DNA of 64,000 bases from Seonamhaeicola sediminis (GTDB lineage Bacteria > Bacteroidota > Bacteroidia > Flavobacteriales > Flavobacteriaceae): assembly GCF_004358095.2 (NCBI RefSeq), contig NZ_SMZJ02000006.1:62001-126000 (forward strand), given 5' to 3'. The notes under the pieces are model-generated. The model worked only from the letters and a program-made list of their open reading frames with translations, was not told the DNA's origin and ran no database searches. Positions 7,187 to 15,690 of this stretch are shown one piece after another; positions within the stretch are counted from its first letter, which is position 1, and every line of letters begins with the position of its first letter. Made by a program: the position numbers and the translations under genes.

Positions 7187-9451
7187 CTAAGGCACCTGCC
7201 TTAATTGGTTATACATACTTCTGTACTTTTGATTATTAGGATACAATTCTACTAACTGCTGTGTTATATTTTTAGCTTTTTCCAACTGTCCTTGCTTTTG
7301 ATACAAGTAAGCCAAGACATACAATAAATCACCATTTTGAGGCGCTAGTTTTAAACCATTAGCCAATACGTTTTCGGCTTCTTTAAAATTGTTAAGCTTA
7401 TCGTGTAAAAGGCTTAAATTGTAATAAAACCTAATATTTTCTGGCATGTACTTAATAGCGAGTTGCATTTGTGTTATGGCCTCTTTGGTTCTGTTTTGTT
7501 CACCTAGTAATAAGGCATACGAGTAATAGGTTTGCCCATATTCAGGCTCCTGACCTATAATGGTTTTAAATGCTTCTTCGGCCTCATTTAATTGCCCATT
7601 TCGGTAATATAAGTTAGCCAAATTAGTTCTTATAATGTTGTTTTGGTTATCAATTTCTAAAGCACTTTCAAATGATTTTATAGCATTTAGCACATCACCT
7701 TTCTTTAAATAGAAGCCGCCACGTTTTGCACGTCCGCCAGCAAAATCAGACGTTACACCTAAATGCACCTCAAATTCTTTCTTAACTTTTTGATAAGCCT
7801 CTTTATAGTCTTCTGGAATTTGAAGTTCGTCTAATGAAGCCATTGCAAAAAATGCTTTCACTCTAACGGTACGCTTTGAGTCCTTTAGTAGAGGTAGAAA
7901 GTAATTAATGTAATCTTGACTAGGTATTTCGCTTAAAACATCAATAGTAGTACCTCTTACAATAGGCGATTCATCATTTAAAAATTGTAGCATATTATCA
8001 ATGACTTCCTCATTTAAATAATTAGTCATGCTTCTTACCGCAGATGCCCTAGCTATATCTGGGTAAACCGTGTCTTTTGCCATAGTTAACAAACCATGAA
8101 AACCACTGGATTCTCCAGTAAATCCCGGTGCTAACAAATCTGAAAAATGGGTATAATCTGGCTCACCATAGTTCGTTTTAAAATGTTCCCATGCCCATTC
8201 ATTTGATTTATCGGTATGGCATCTAATACAAGCATTTGGTGTTCCATACTTTATACTTTGATCTGGTCTGGGGATTCTAAAACTATGATCACGCCTGTAA
8301 TCATTACCCATATAAATTTTGCCATCCATGTGACAATTTATACATTGCGCACCTTCTGAACCAGCCTCATGAAAATGATGTGTGGCTACATCATATTTTG
8401 GTTGCTCATGGCATTGTAAGCATAGGGTATTACCTTCAAACCTTAGTTTAAGAGAATGGGGATCATGACAATTTGTACAGGTTACATTATTTTGATACAT
8501 CTTACTTTGAAGAAATGACCCGTACACATAAACCTCATCTAATATCTGACCATCTGGATGGTATAAATTATTTGTTAAAACCTGTGGAAAATAATGGTCC
8601 ATCATAGTTCCTTCAAAATTAAAGTGTCCAGAATATTGTTCGCGTCTCATATGACACCTAGCACACTGATCTACCAACTCTTTAGGTGCTGTATCACTTG
8701 TCATCCACATACCTTTGGTAGCTACATAATTTTCACCTAATTTTTTAGCTTGTTCTACATGTGTTTTTCCAGGGCCGTGACAGGCTTCACAATTTACGTT
8801 AATTATAGCGTACTTGGTATCATAGCTATGGTCTGCTTGCTTATAATTTTTTCTAACATTGGTAGAGTGACAGTCAGCACACATATTGTTCCAATTCAAC
8901 CCTCCTCTAGACCAATGTAACCACTCTGAATGTATTACCTTAAAATCTGGATATAAATCAAACCATTTATGTTTTTCGGTATCCCAAGCAGTTCTTAAAC
9001 ACTGATAATGCCCGTTAGGAAATTTTACAATATATTGCTGCAATGGGGTTATACCAAAGGTGTATTCAATTTTATAATCATGATTCTTACCATCAGGACC
9101 TTCAGTATTTACAAAATAACCACTCTCTGTTTTAAAAAAATAAGAGGTTACTCCTTGGCTTGTGTAAGTAGTATTATTAAAATCTGCAAGTATGGTTTCT
9201 TCAGTGGCTATTTGCATAGCTTTATCATGATGCGAACCGGACCACAATTCAACTTCTTCTTTATGACATTCAGCACAAGCCTTATCTCCTAAAAAATGAT
9301 CATCTGGTATTAAATGAGACGACACAAAAATACTATCCTTGTCTACCTCTATATACTTTGCCTTTTTGTTATTACAAGAAACTAACACTACAAAACATAT
9401 AAACAACCATTTAGAGATGAGTAATTTTATAAGAACAAGCTTTGAAGACAT
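7187..9451 (-). CDS. Octaheme cytochrome c lipoprotein with HEAT-like and TPR repeats
   Basis: A 754-aa exported lipoprotein: a hydrophobic N-terminal segment ends in lipobox VLVSC. Residues ~55-420 carry eight CxxCH heme sites (CAECH, CADCH, CEACH, CARCH, CTNCH, CLQCH, CINCH, CIRCH). Residues ~455-550 look like HEAT repeats, and residues ~580-750 contain about five TPRs. The heme pattern resembles the cytochrome c554/NrfA/octaheme oxidoreductase group, which handles electrons for nitrogen or sulfur compounds in the periplasm. The TPR part suggests docking of partner proteins. The reaction cannot be assigned, and no maturation or partner oxidoreductase genes are adjacent. Confidence 0.88.
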   Translation of the reverse strand: MSSKLVLIKLLISKWLFICFVVLVSCNNKKAKYIEVDKDSIFVSSHLIPDDHFLGDKACAECHKEEVELWSGSHHDKAMQIATEETILADFNNTTYTSQGVTSYFFKTESGYFVNTEGPDGKNHDYKIEYTFGITPLQQYIVKFPNGHYQCLRTAWDTEKHKWFDLYPDFKVIHSEWLHWSRGGLNWNNMCADCHSTNVRKNYKQADHSYDTKYAIINVNCEACHGPGKTHVEQAKKLGENYVATKGMWMTSDTAPKELVDQCARCHMRREQYSGHFNFEGTMMDHYFPQVLTNNLYHPDGQILDEVYVYGSFLQSKMYQNNVTCTNCHDPHSLKLRFEGNTLCLQCHEQPKYDVATHHFHEAGSEGAQCINCHMDGKIYMGNDYRRDHSFRIPRPDQSIKYGTPNACIRCHTDKSNEWAWEHFKTNYGEPDYTHFSDLLAPGFTGESSGFHGLLTMAKDTVYPDIARASAVRSMTNYLNEEVIDNMLQFLNDESPIVRGTTIDVLSEIPSQDYINYFLPLLKDSKRTVRVKAFFAMASLDELQIPEDYKEAYQKVKKEFEVHLGVTSDFAGGRAKRGGFYLKKGDVLNAIKSFESALEIDNQNNIIRTNLANLYYRNGQLNEAEEAFKTIIGQEPEYGQTYYSYALLLGEQNRTKEAITQMQLAIKYMPENIRFYYNLSLLHDKLNNFKEAENVLANGLKLAPQNGDLLYVLAYLYQKQGQLEKAKNITQQLVELYPNNQKYRSMYNQLRQVP

Positions 9452-9628
9452 ATTATAATTGATACCTAATTTTGTGAATATGAAAACACCAAAAATAACT
9501 TATAGTGTTGGCTTTACAAAGAAGTAAGTTATATATATTATTTATGTTTAATCCATCAAGAAGTCAAAATAAATAACTATTAATTAATAATAATTACATT
9601 TTTCTTGGAATGTATATTATAAATTTAT

Positions 9629-9653
9629 TAATTTTGTTTAATATTTATTGAAC
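9629..9653 (+). promoter_or_regulatory. Promoter and possible operator of the CarH-like gene
   Basis: TAATTTTG at 9629-9636 is a perfect TAnnTTTG -7 element, 22 bp before the ATG at 9658. It runs into TTGTTTAAT (9634) and TTATTGAAC (9645), two related half-sites 11 bp apart, similar to the TTGTTAAAC repeats before crtI. Autoregulation is inferred. Confidence 0.45.
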
Positions 9654-9657
9654 ATTC

Positions 9658-10557
9658 ATGAACAATATACAGGTCAATTTTAGCATTAAAGATCTTGAAA
9701 ACCTTACGGGTATTAAGGCGCATACCATTAGAATATGGGAAAAGCGCTATAACTTACTGCAGCCTAATAGATCTGATACCAATATTAGAAACTACAGTAT
9801 AGGAAGTCTTCAAAAGCTGCTAAATATATCTTTTTTGAATAACAATGGGTTTAAAATTTCTAAAATAGCAAGTCTTGAAGAAGACGAAATCCCTATTAAA
9901 GTTCGTGAAATAGCATCTAGAGCCAAGGTTGAAGACCATGCCATTAACGCTTTCAAAATGGCTATGATTAACTTTGATCAAGTTTTATTTTACAACACTT
10001 ACAACAACCTTATAGAAAACAAAACGTTCAGTGATATTTTCTACACGGTTTTTTTACCTCTCTTGAATGAAATTGGTATGCTTTGGCAAACTAATACTAT
10101 TACGCCGTCTCAAGAGCATTTTCTTTCAGTGCATATAAAACAAAAAATTCTCTTAAACATAGAAAGATTACAAAGTTTAGAACCAAAACCTGTCTCTAAA
10201 ACATTTGTACTGTATCTTCCTGATAATGAAATACACGATATTGGCTTATTATTCATTAACTATCAATTACGCAGTAAAGGCTATCACACCATTTTCTTAG
10301 GAGAAAGTGTTCCTTTAGATAGTCTAACTAGTGTTTTAGAGTTTTTTAATGAAATCACTTTCATTTCATACTTCACCGTAAATCCTGAAGTTGAAAAAAT
10401 TCCTAGATATATTGATGAATTTAATAATCTATTATTAAAGGACTACAATCATAACCTCATGCTATTGGGTCCAAAACTTCAAATGTTAAGTAACCTTGAC
10501 ATACCTAAAAATGTGACTATTTATCAATCTATTGAAGATTTAGTAAATAATTTATAA
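9658..10557 (+). CDS. CarH/LitR-like MerR-family regulator with B12-binding domain
   Basis: A 299-aa protein. Residues ~7-75 form a MerR-type winged helix (FSIKDLENLTGIKAHTIRIW). The middle helical domain has the full W-x9-EH light-sensing motif (Trp143, Glu153, His154). The C-terminal Rossmann-like domain has the cobalamin-binding signature EIHDIG with lower-ligand His193. In CarH proteins, adenosylcobalamin holds a DNA-bound repressor together in the dark, and light breaks the Co-C bond and releases it. The gene is 48 bp upstream of crtI on the same strand, so light-induced derepression of carotenoid synthesis is the likely role. Confidence 0.9.
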   Translation: MNNIQVNFSIKDLENLTGIKAHTIRIWEKRYNLLQPNRSDTNIRNYSIGSLQKLLNISFLNNNGFKISKIASLEEDEIPIKVREIASRAKVEDHAINAFKMAMINFDQVLFYNTYNNLIENKTFSDIFYTVFLPLLNEIGMLWQTNTITPSQEHFLSVHIKQKILLNIERLQSLEPKPVSKTFVLYLPDNEIHDIGLLFINYQLRSKGYHTIFLGESVPLDSLTSVLEFFNEITFISYFTVNPEVEKIPRYIDEFNNLLLKDYNHNLMLLGPKLQMLSNLDIPKNVTIYQSIEDLVNNL

Positions 10558-10568
10558 CCCTTAATTTT

Positions 10569-10601
10569 TTTTTGTTAAACTTTTTTTTATTTTTGTTAAA
10601 C
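10569..10601 (+). promoter_or_regulatory. crtI promoter with 12-bp direct repeats (putative CarH operator)
   Basis: TTTTTGTTAAAC occurs twice, at 10569-10580 and 10590-10601. The period is 21 bp, two helical turns, suited to a multimeric regulator. A perfect TAnnTTTG -7 element (TATTTTTG, 10588-10595) overlaps the second copy, so binding would block transcription. No -33 TTG is seen at the usual distance. Confidence 0.5.
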
Positions 10602-10605
10602 AAAT

Positions 10606-12066
10606 ATGAAAAAAAGTGTTATTATAATAGGTGCAGGGTTTTCGTCGTTAGCCGCTTCGTGTTATCTAGCCCAAGCTGGTTACAACGTTACCGTTCTTGA
10701 AAAGAACAAGACTGTTGGTGGTAGAGCAAGGCAATTGCTAAAAGATGGTTTTACTTTTGATATTGGTCCAACTTGGTATTGGATGCCAGATGTATTTGAG
10801 CGCTTTTTTGCAGATTTTAATAAAAAACCCTCTGATTATTACACTCTAGAAAAATTAAATCCAGCCTACAGTGTTTATTTTGATAAAGACGAGCAAATTA
10901 CCATTGAAGATTCTCTAGACAAAATATGTAAAACCTTTGAGGATGTTGAAAAAGGAAGCTCAATAAAACTTAAAAAATTTATTGACAAAGCTAGAACCAA
11001 TTACGATATTGCCATTAAAGATCTAGTATACAAACCAGGGGTTTCTCCTTTAGAATTAATGTCTACTGCCACCATTATGCGTGTCAATCAATTTTTTAGC
11101 AATATAAAAAGAGATGTTCGTAAGTCATTCAAAAATATAAGATTGGCTCAAATTTTAGAGTTCCCTGTATTATTTTTAGGCGCCAAACCAAGTAATACCC
11201 CATCGTTCTATAATTTTATGAATTATGCCGATTTTGGTTTAGGCACCTTTCATCCAAAAAAAGGCATGTATCAAGTCATTTTAGCAATGGAAACGCTTGC
11301 TAAAGAGCTTGGAGTAAACATAAAGACGGAGGCTTCTGTAAAAGAAATAGAGGTTAAATCTGGAAAAGCCAAAGGTGTCGTTTCAAACAATCACTTTCTT
11401 GGAGCAGATATTATTCTAAGTGGAGCCGATTACTGGCATACAGAAACGCTCATAGAAAAAAAGTACAGACAATATTCTGAATCTTATTGGAGTAAAAAGA
11501 CTTTTGCACCTGCAGCCCTCCTTTTTTATATAGGTTTTGATAAGAAATTAAAAAATGTAAATCATCACACCCTATTTTTTGATGTAGATTTTGATGAGCA
11601 TGCATTTGATATTTACGATAATCCAAAATGGCCAGATAATCCTCTGTTTTATGCAAGTTTTCCTAGTATAACCGATAAGAGCAGCGCACCTGAAGGAAAA
11701 GAGGCTGGCATCTTTTTAATTCCGTTAGCCCCTGGATTAAATGACACACCAGAATTAAGACAACTTTATTTTGATAAGGTCATTAAAAGATTTGAGCATT
11801 TAACTTCCCAAAAAGTTACTGATAACATTCTATTTAAAGAAAGCTTTTGCATAAACGATTTTATAAAAGATTACAATTCATATAAAGGAAATGCCTATGG
11901 AATGGCTAACACTTTAACCCAAACGGCATTTTTAAGACCTAAACTTAAAAGTAGTAAAGTAAATAATTTGTATTTTACAGGACAGCTTACTGTTCCTGGT
12001 CCTGGGGTACCCCCTTCTCTAATTTCTGGGAAATTGGTATCAGAACTAATAATTAAACACCATTAA
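10606..12066 (+). CDS. crtI: Phytoene desaturase (CrtI family)
   Basis: A 486-aa FAD-dependent carotene desaturase. The dinucleotide-binding motif is at the N-terminus (VIIIGAGFSSLAASCYLAQA), followed by EKNKTVGGRAR and FDIGPTWYWMP. The C-terminal FAD-binding signature is NLYFTGQLTVPGPGVPPSLI. It converts phytoene to lycopene. It heads the crt operon, and crtB starts 2 bp after its stop. A non-bacterial relative or 1-OH-carotenoid desaturase is unlikely given the crtB partner. Confidence 0.95.
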   Translation: MKKSVIIIGAGFSSLAASCYLAQAGYNVTVLEKNKTVGGRARQLLKDGFTFDIGPTWYWMPDVFERFFADFNKKPSDYYTLEKLNPAYSVYFDKDEQITIEDSLDKICKTFEDVEKGSSIKLKKFIDKARTNYDIAIKDLVYKPGVSPLELMSTATIMRVNQFFSNIKRDVRKSFKNIRLAQILEFPVLFLGAKPSNTPSFYNFMNYADFGLGTFHPKKGMYQVILAMETLAKELGVNIKTEASVKEIEVKSGKAKGVVSNNHFLGADIILSGADYWHTETLIEKKYRQYSESYWSKKTFAPAALLFYIGFDKKLKNVNHHTLFFDVDFDEHAFDIYDNPKWPDNPLFYASFPSITDKSSAPEGKEAGIFLIPLAPGLNDTPELRQLYFDKVIKRFEHLTSQKVTDNILFKESFCINDFIKDYNSYKGNAYGMANTLTQTAFLRPKLKSSKVNNLYFTGQLTVPGPGVPPSLISGKLVSELIIKHH

Positions 12067-12068
12067 CT

Positions 12069-12908
12069 ATGAAACAATTATTTGATACGGTATCTTACGC
12101 TAGCAGTAAAATAGTTACTAAAACTTATAGTACCTCCTTTTCTTTGGCAACTAAAATGCTTGCTAACTCCATCAGGAATGATATTTATAATATCTACGGA
12201 TTTGTAAGATTTGCTGATGAAATTGTTGATTCTTTTCATGATTTTGACAAGAAAGTATTGTTCGATAGATTTTCAGAAGACTTAGAACATGCGCTCAAAC
12301 ACAAAATAAGTCTTAACCCCATTCTTAATGCATTTCAGCATACGTATCACAAATACAACATAGACAAACACATGGTTGATGCCTTTATGAACAGTATGCA
12401 TTTAGATTTACATAAAAAAAATTATTTGACTGACAAGGAGTACAAAGCGTATATTTATGGTTCTGCAGATGTAGTTGGTTTAATGTGTTTAAAGGTTTTT
12501 GTTAAAGGAGACAATAATAAATATGAAGAATTGAAAGATACAGCCATGTCTTTAGGTTCTGCATTTCAAAAGGTAAATTTCTTAAGGGATTTGAAGGCAG
12601 ACCACGATGTTTTAAATCGGAGTTATTTTCCAAATACAGATCTCAATAATTTAAGCGAACGCTCTAAACAAGAAATTATTGATGATATTGAAAGTGATTT
12701 CGCAAAGGGGTTGAGTGGCATTAAAAAACTACCCATGGAGGCTAAATTTGGGGTTTTTATGGCATACAGGTATTACCACCAATTACTTAAAAAACTAAAG
12801 AAAACACCAGCCTTAAAAATAAAAAACACCCGTATAAGAGTATCTAATCCAAAAAAAATTGAACTTTTAATGCGGAGTTATGTAAAATATCAGTTAAATT
12901 TAATGTGA
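12069..12908 (+). CDS. crtB: Phytoene synthase
   Basis: A 279-aa trans-isoprenyl diphosphate condensing enzyme (squalene/phytoene synthase family). The two Asp-rich Mg2+/diphosphate motifs are Asp50/Asp54 (RFADEIVDSF) and Asp174/Asp178 (NFLRDLKADHD). It condenses two GGPP molecules to phytoene at the membrane. It lies 2 bp after crtI and 16 bp before crtZ. No GGPP synthase gene is in the window, so GGPP must come from elsewhere. Confidence 0.95.
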   Translation: MKQLFDTVSYASSKIVTKTYSTSFSLATKMLANSIRNDIYNIYGFVRFADEIVDSFHDFDKKVLFDRFSEDLEHALKHKISLNPILNAFQHTYHKYNIDKHMVDAFMNSMHLDLHKKNYLTDKEYKAYIYGSADVVGLMCLKVFVKGDNNKYEELKDTAMSLGSAFQKVNFLRDLKADHDVLNRSYFPNTDLNNLSERSKQEIIDDIESDFAKGLSGIKKLPMEAKFGVFMAYRYYHQLLKKLKKTPALKIKNTRIRVSNPKKIELLMRSYVKYQLNLM

Positions 12909-12924
12909 TTTAATACACTTTTTT

Positions 12925-13380
12925 ATGCAAACAATTCTTTGGATAATTATTTTTTTAGCTGCCTATTGTACTATGGAATTTATGGCTTGGTTTACTCATA
13001 AATACATCATGCATGGTTTTTTGTGGAGTTTACACAAAGACCACCATAAAAAAGACCATGATAGCTGGTTTGAACGCAATGACCTTTTTTTTATTTTTTA
13101 TGCGGTAGTTAGTATTTCTTGTATACTACTTTGGAAATTCAATGATTTTTGGGCTGGTTTACCTATAGGTTTAGGTATTTTGGCTTATGGTATATCTTAT
13201 TTTATCGTTCATGATATTTTTATTCATCAACGTTTTAAAATGTTCAGAAATATAAATAACTGGTATGCCAAAGGTGTTAGACGTGCTCATAAAATACATC
13301 ATAAAAACATTGGAAAAAAAGATAGCGAATGTTTTGGAATGCTTTTTGTTCCGTTTAAATATTTTAAAGAAGCTAAATGA
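12925..13380 (+). CDS. crtZ: Beta-carotene hydroxylase (fatty acid hydroxylase superfamily)
   Basis: A 151-aa membrane di-iron hydroxylase. The His clusters are in HKYIMHG, HKDHHKKDHD, HDIFIHQRF and HKIHHK, with hydrophobic membrane segments between them. The enzyme adds the 3 and 3' hydroxyls to beta-carotene to give zeaxanthin. The first residues form a membrane helix. It overlaps the downstream cyclase gene by 4 bp, indicating coupled translation. Confidence 0.93.
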   Translation: MQTILWIIIFLAAYCTMEFMAWFTHKYIMHGFLWSLHKDHHKKDHDSWFERNDLFFIFYAVVSISCILLWKFNDFWAGLPIGLGILAYGISYFIVHDIFIHQRFKMFRNINNWYAKGVRRAHKIHHKNIGKKDSECFGMLFVPFKYFKEAK

Positions 13381-14078
13381 ATTACTTATACCTATTATTA
13401 AATTTAGGCTCCATAAGTATTCCCTTTTTATTTAGTTTTCACCCAAAGCTTAAGTTTTATAAACTTTGGAAACCACTACTTTTGGGTTTAGTTGTTTCCA
13501 TGTGTGTGTTTATTCCTTGGGATATTATCTTTACCGTAAAAGGCTATTGGGGGTTTAACAGCAGTTATCTTTTAGGAAAAAATCTTTTTAATTTACCTAT
13601 TGAAGAGTGGCTTTTTTTTATTTGTATTCCGTATGCCTGTGTATTTACGCATTATGCGCTCTTGTATTACTTCCCCAACCTTAAAGTTTCAAGAAAAACT
13701 ACTAAAACCATTGGGTATTTTTTGATTTTCATTTTCACTGTACTTATAGTCTATAACTTCAACAAGTGGTACACCTTGGTAAACTTCACACTTGCCGTTA
13801 TTCTTATTTATCTCGTTTTAAAATGGCAACCAGATTTATTGAGCTCCTATTTGTTAACTTTTTTAATTATGCTGATTCCTTTTTTTATTGTAAACGGCTT
13901 GTTAACAGGAAGTTTTATTGAAGATGAAGTCGTTTGGTATAACAATGCTGAAAATTTAAATATCAGATTGTTTACTATCCCTATTGAAGATGTAGTGTAT
14001 GCGTTTTCATTAATTCTAATGAACTTACTTTTTATAGAAAATTGGAAAAAACGAAAAACTAAGCATTTACAACATTAA
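13377..14078 (+). CDS. crtYcd: Lycopene cyclase, fused CrtYc-CrtYd type
   Basis: A 233-aa integral membrane protein with about six to seven helices. It carries two similar lycopene cyclase domains: NLPIEEWLFFICIPYACVF in the first half and TIPIEDVVYAFSLILMNL in the second. The repeated P-I-E-[ED] motif is the signature of the CrtYc/CrtYd heterodimer, here in one chain. It cyclises lycopene to beta-carotene. Last gene of the crt operon, it ends in a 20-bp tail-to-tail overlap with the hydroxyacid dehydrogenase gene. Confidence 0.92.
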   Translation: MNYLYLLLNLGSISIPFLFSFHPKLKFYKLWKPLLLGLVVSMCVFIPWDIIFTVKGYWGFNSSYLLGKNLFNLPIEEWLFFICIPYACVFTHYALLYYFPNLKVSRKTTKTIGYFLIFIFTVLIVYNFNKWYTLVNFTLAVILIYLVLKWQPDLLSSYLLTFLIMLIPFFIVNGLLTGSFIEDEVVWYNNAENLNIRLFTIPIEDVVYAFSLILMNLLFIENWKKRKTKHLQH

Positions 14079-15024
14079 TAGGAGTACCATCTAAATAGGC
14101 TTCCAAATTATTTTTGGTGGTATTTAGTAATCGCATTCTGGCTTCTTTAGGTGCCCAAGCTATATGAGGTGTAATGATACAATTCTTAGCATTAAGCAAT
14201 GGATTATTAGCTTTCATAGGTTCTTCTGAAACAACATCAACCGCAGCACCAGAAACTTTACCAGAATTAAGGGCCTTAGCCAAATCCTTTTCAACAACCA
14301 ATCCGCCTCTAGCCGTGTTTATAATTTTTACACCTGGTTTCATTTTCTCAATATTGGCGCTATTTATAATCCCTCTAGTACTTTCAAAAAGCGGACAATG
14401 TAAACTTATAAAATCTGATTGAGCAAATAACTCATTTAACGCTACAAACTTTAAAGTATCTGTTTCAAACTCAGGTTTATTAGTTCTACTATTTACCAAA
14501 ATTTTCAACCCAAAAGCTTGAGCAACTTTTGCAACACTTTGCCCTATACTTCCAAAACCAATGATACCTAAAGTTTTTCCTTCCAATTCAATTAAAGGTG
14601 CATTCCAAAAGCAAAAATCCACAGCATTAACCCAGTCTCCATCATGAACCGCATTGCTATGATTTCCCACCTGATGACACATTTCAAGTATTAACGCCAT
14701 GGTAAATTGAGCCACAGATTGAGTGCTATAACTAGGTACATTAGTAACAATAATATCTAATGTTTTAGCAAAGGCAACATCAACTACATTATAACCAGTT
14801 GCTAGAACACCAATAAACTTAACCCATGGCACATTTTCAAGGACATCCTTTGGCAAGGGTGTTTTGTTGGTATAAACAATTTCAGCATCTCCAATGGCCT
14901 TAATAATTTCCTTCGTATCATAGGGTGTTCTATCATGAACTTCTAAATCGCCATACTCTGCTATCTCATCCCAACTTAAGTCTCCAGGGTTTAACGTAAA
15001 ACCATCTAAAACTACTATTTTCAC
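14059..15024 (-). CDS. D-2-hydroxyacid dehydrogenase (glycerate dehydrogenase-like)
   Basis: A 321-aa D-isomer-specific 2-hydroxyacid dehydrogenase. The NAD-binding motif is GIIGFGSIGQSVAKVAQAFG. The catalytic Arg sits in NTARGGLV and the catalytic His in ITPHIAWAPKEAR. Family members reduce hydroxypyruvate, glyoxylate or 2-ketoacids. Similarity of layout is closest to HprA-type glycerate dehydrogenases, but the substrate is not determined by visible residues. It is 12 bp downstream of the TlpA-like gene. Confidence 0.88.
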   Translation of the reverse strand: MKIVVLDGFTLNPGDLSWDEIAEYGDLEVHDRTPYDTKEIIKAIGDAEIVYTNKTPLPKDVLENVPWVKFIGVLATGYNVVDVAFAKTLDIIVTNVPSYSTQSVAQFTMALILEMCHQVGNHSNAVHDGDWVNAVDFCFWNAPLIELEGKTLGIIGFGSIGQSVAKVAQAFGLKILVNSRTNKPEFETDTLKFVALNELFAQSDFISLHCPLFESTRGIINSANIEKMKPGVKIINTARGGLVVEKDLAKALNSGKVSGAAVDVVSEEPMKANNPLLNAKNCIITPHIAWAPKEARMRLLNTTKNNLEAYLDGTPINVVNA

Positions 15025-15036
15025 TTTGCTATTATT

Positions 15037-15600
15037 TTATTGTTTAATTAATTCATCTATAGTACTTCTAATCGATTGGCTATTCCAATTAGCAGCTCCT
15101 GTTTTATCTATGACAATTTTCCCTGTTTTATCAATTAGAAATGTTCTAGGAATACTACTCACGTTAAAGATAGTGCTATAATTTGAAGCGGACCTAAATA
15201 CTTTAAAGGTGTACTCATTTTTTTTAAGAAAAGACTTTATATCTTTAAATGATTCATCTGAAACAAATACAAATTTAACCTTATCCTGATAATCATCATA
15301 AAGTCTTTGAAGACTAGGCATTTCAGCAATACATGGTGGACACCAAGTAGCCCAAAAATTCACCAAAACAACCTGTCCTTTGGCTTCTTCAAAATTAAAA
15401 ACATTTCCATGGAGGTCTTCTAGTTTCCAATTATAGGATGTAAGATTATCTTGTTTCTTTAAACTAATGTTAGAGGGACTAATAAGAGCTAGACCCTTAT
15501 TTACGAATATTTGTATGGGTTTTCTAGTTTGTGGAATGATTAAAACAGCTATTACTACTAAAAATATAATGTCTGTTATTTTTGGTTTTTTTAATCGCAT
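15037..15600 (-). CDS. TlpA-like membrane-anchored thioredoxin
   Basis: A 187-aa thioredoxin-fold protein. An N-terminal uncleaved helix (IIFLVVIAVLIIP) anchors it. The redox-active site is WATWCPPC, and the conserved cis-Pro is in SSIPRTFLID. Such proteins act as disulfide reductases in the periplasm, for example in cytochrome c maturation. The ATG at 15600 (MRLKKPK) puts positive charges just before the helix; an ATG at 15615 would add five residues. Confidence 0.87.
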   Translation of the reverse strand: MRLKKPKITDIIFLVVIAVLIIPQTRKPIQIFVNKGLALISPSNISLKKQDNLTSYNWKLEDLHGNVFNFEEAKGQVVLVNFWATWCPPCIAEMPSLQRLYDDYQDKVKFVFVSDESFKDIKSFLKKNEYTFKVFRSASNYSTIFNVSSIPRTFLIDKTGKIVIDKTGAANWNSQSIRSTIDELIKQ

Positions 15601-15616
15601 GTGATATATAAACAAA

Positions 15617-15648
15617 GAAGCATGGTTTCATAACTGAAACCATGCTTC
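15617..15648 (-). terminator. Hairpin terminator of the lipoprotein gene
   Basis: A perfect 14-bp stem: 15617-15630 (GAAGCATGGTTTCA) pairs with 15635-15648, with loop TAAC. On the minus strand it is followed by a short T-rich stretch (CTTTGTTT). Confidence 0.7.
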
Positions 15649-15690
15649 AAATCTAAAAAAAACAATTAACCCTCTGTGTAATAATTAAAT

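Noticed and set aside
10606-14078. Rhodopsin or carotenoid-to-retinal cleavage gene in the crt cluster
   Set aside because: No seven-helix opsin or Blh-like protein occurs in or near the cluster; it ends with the cyclase.
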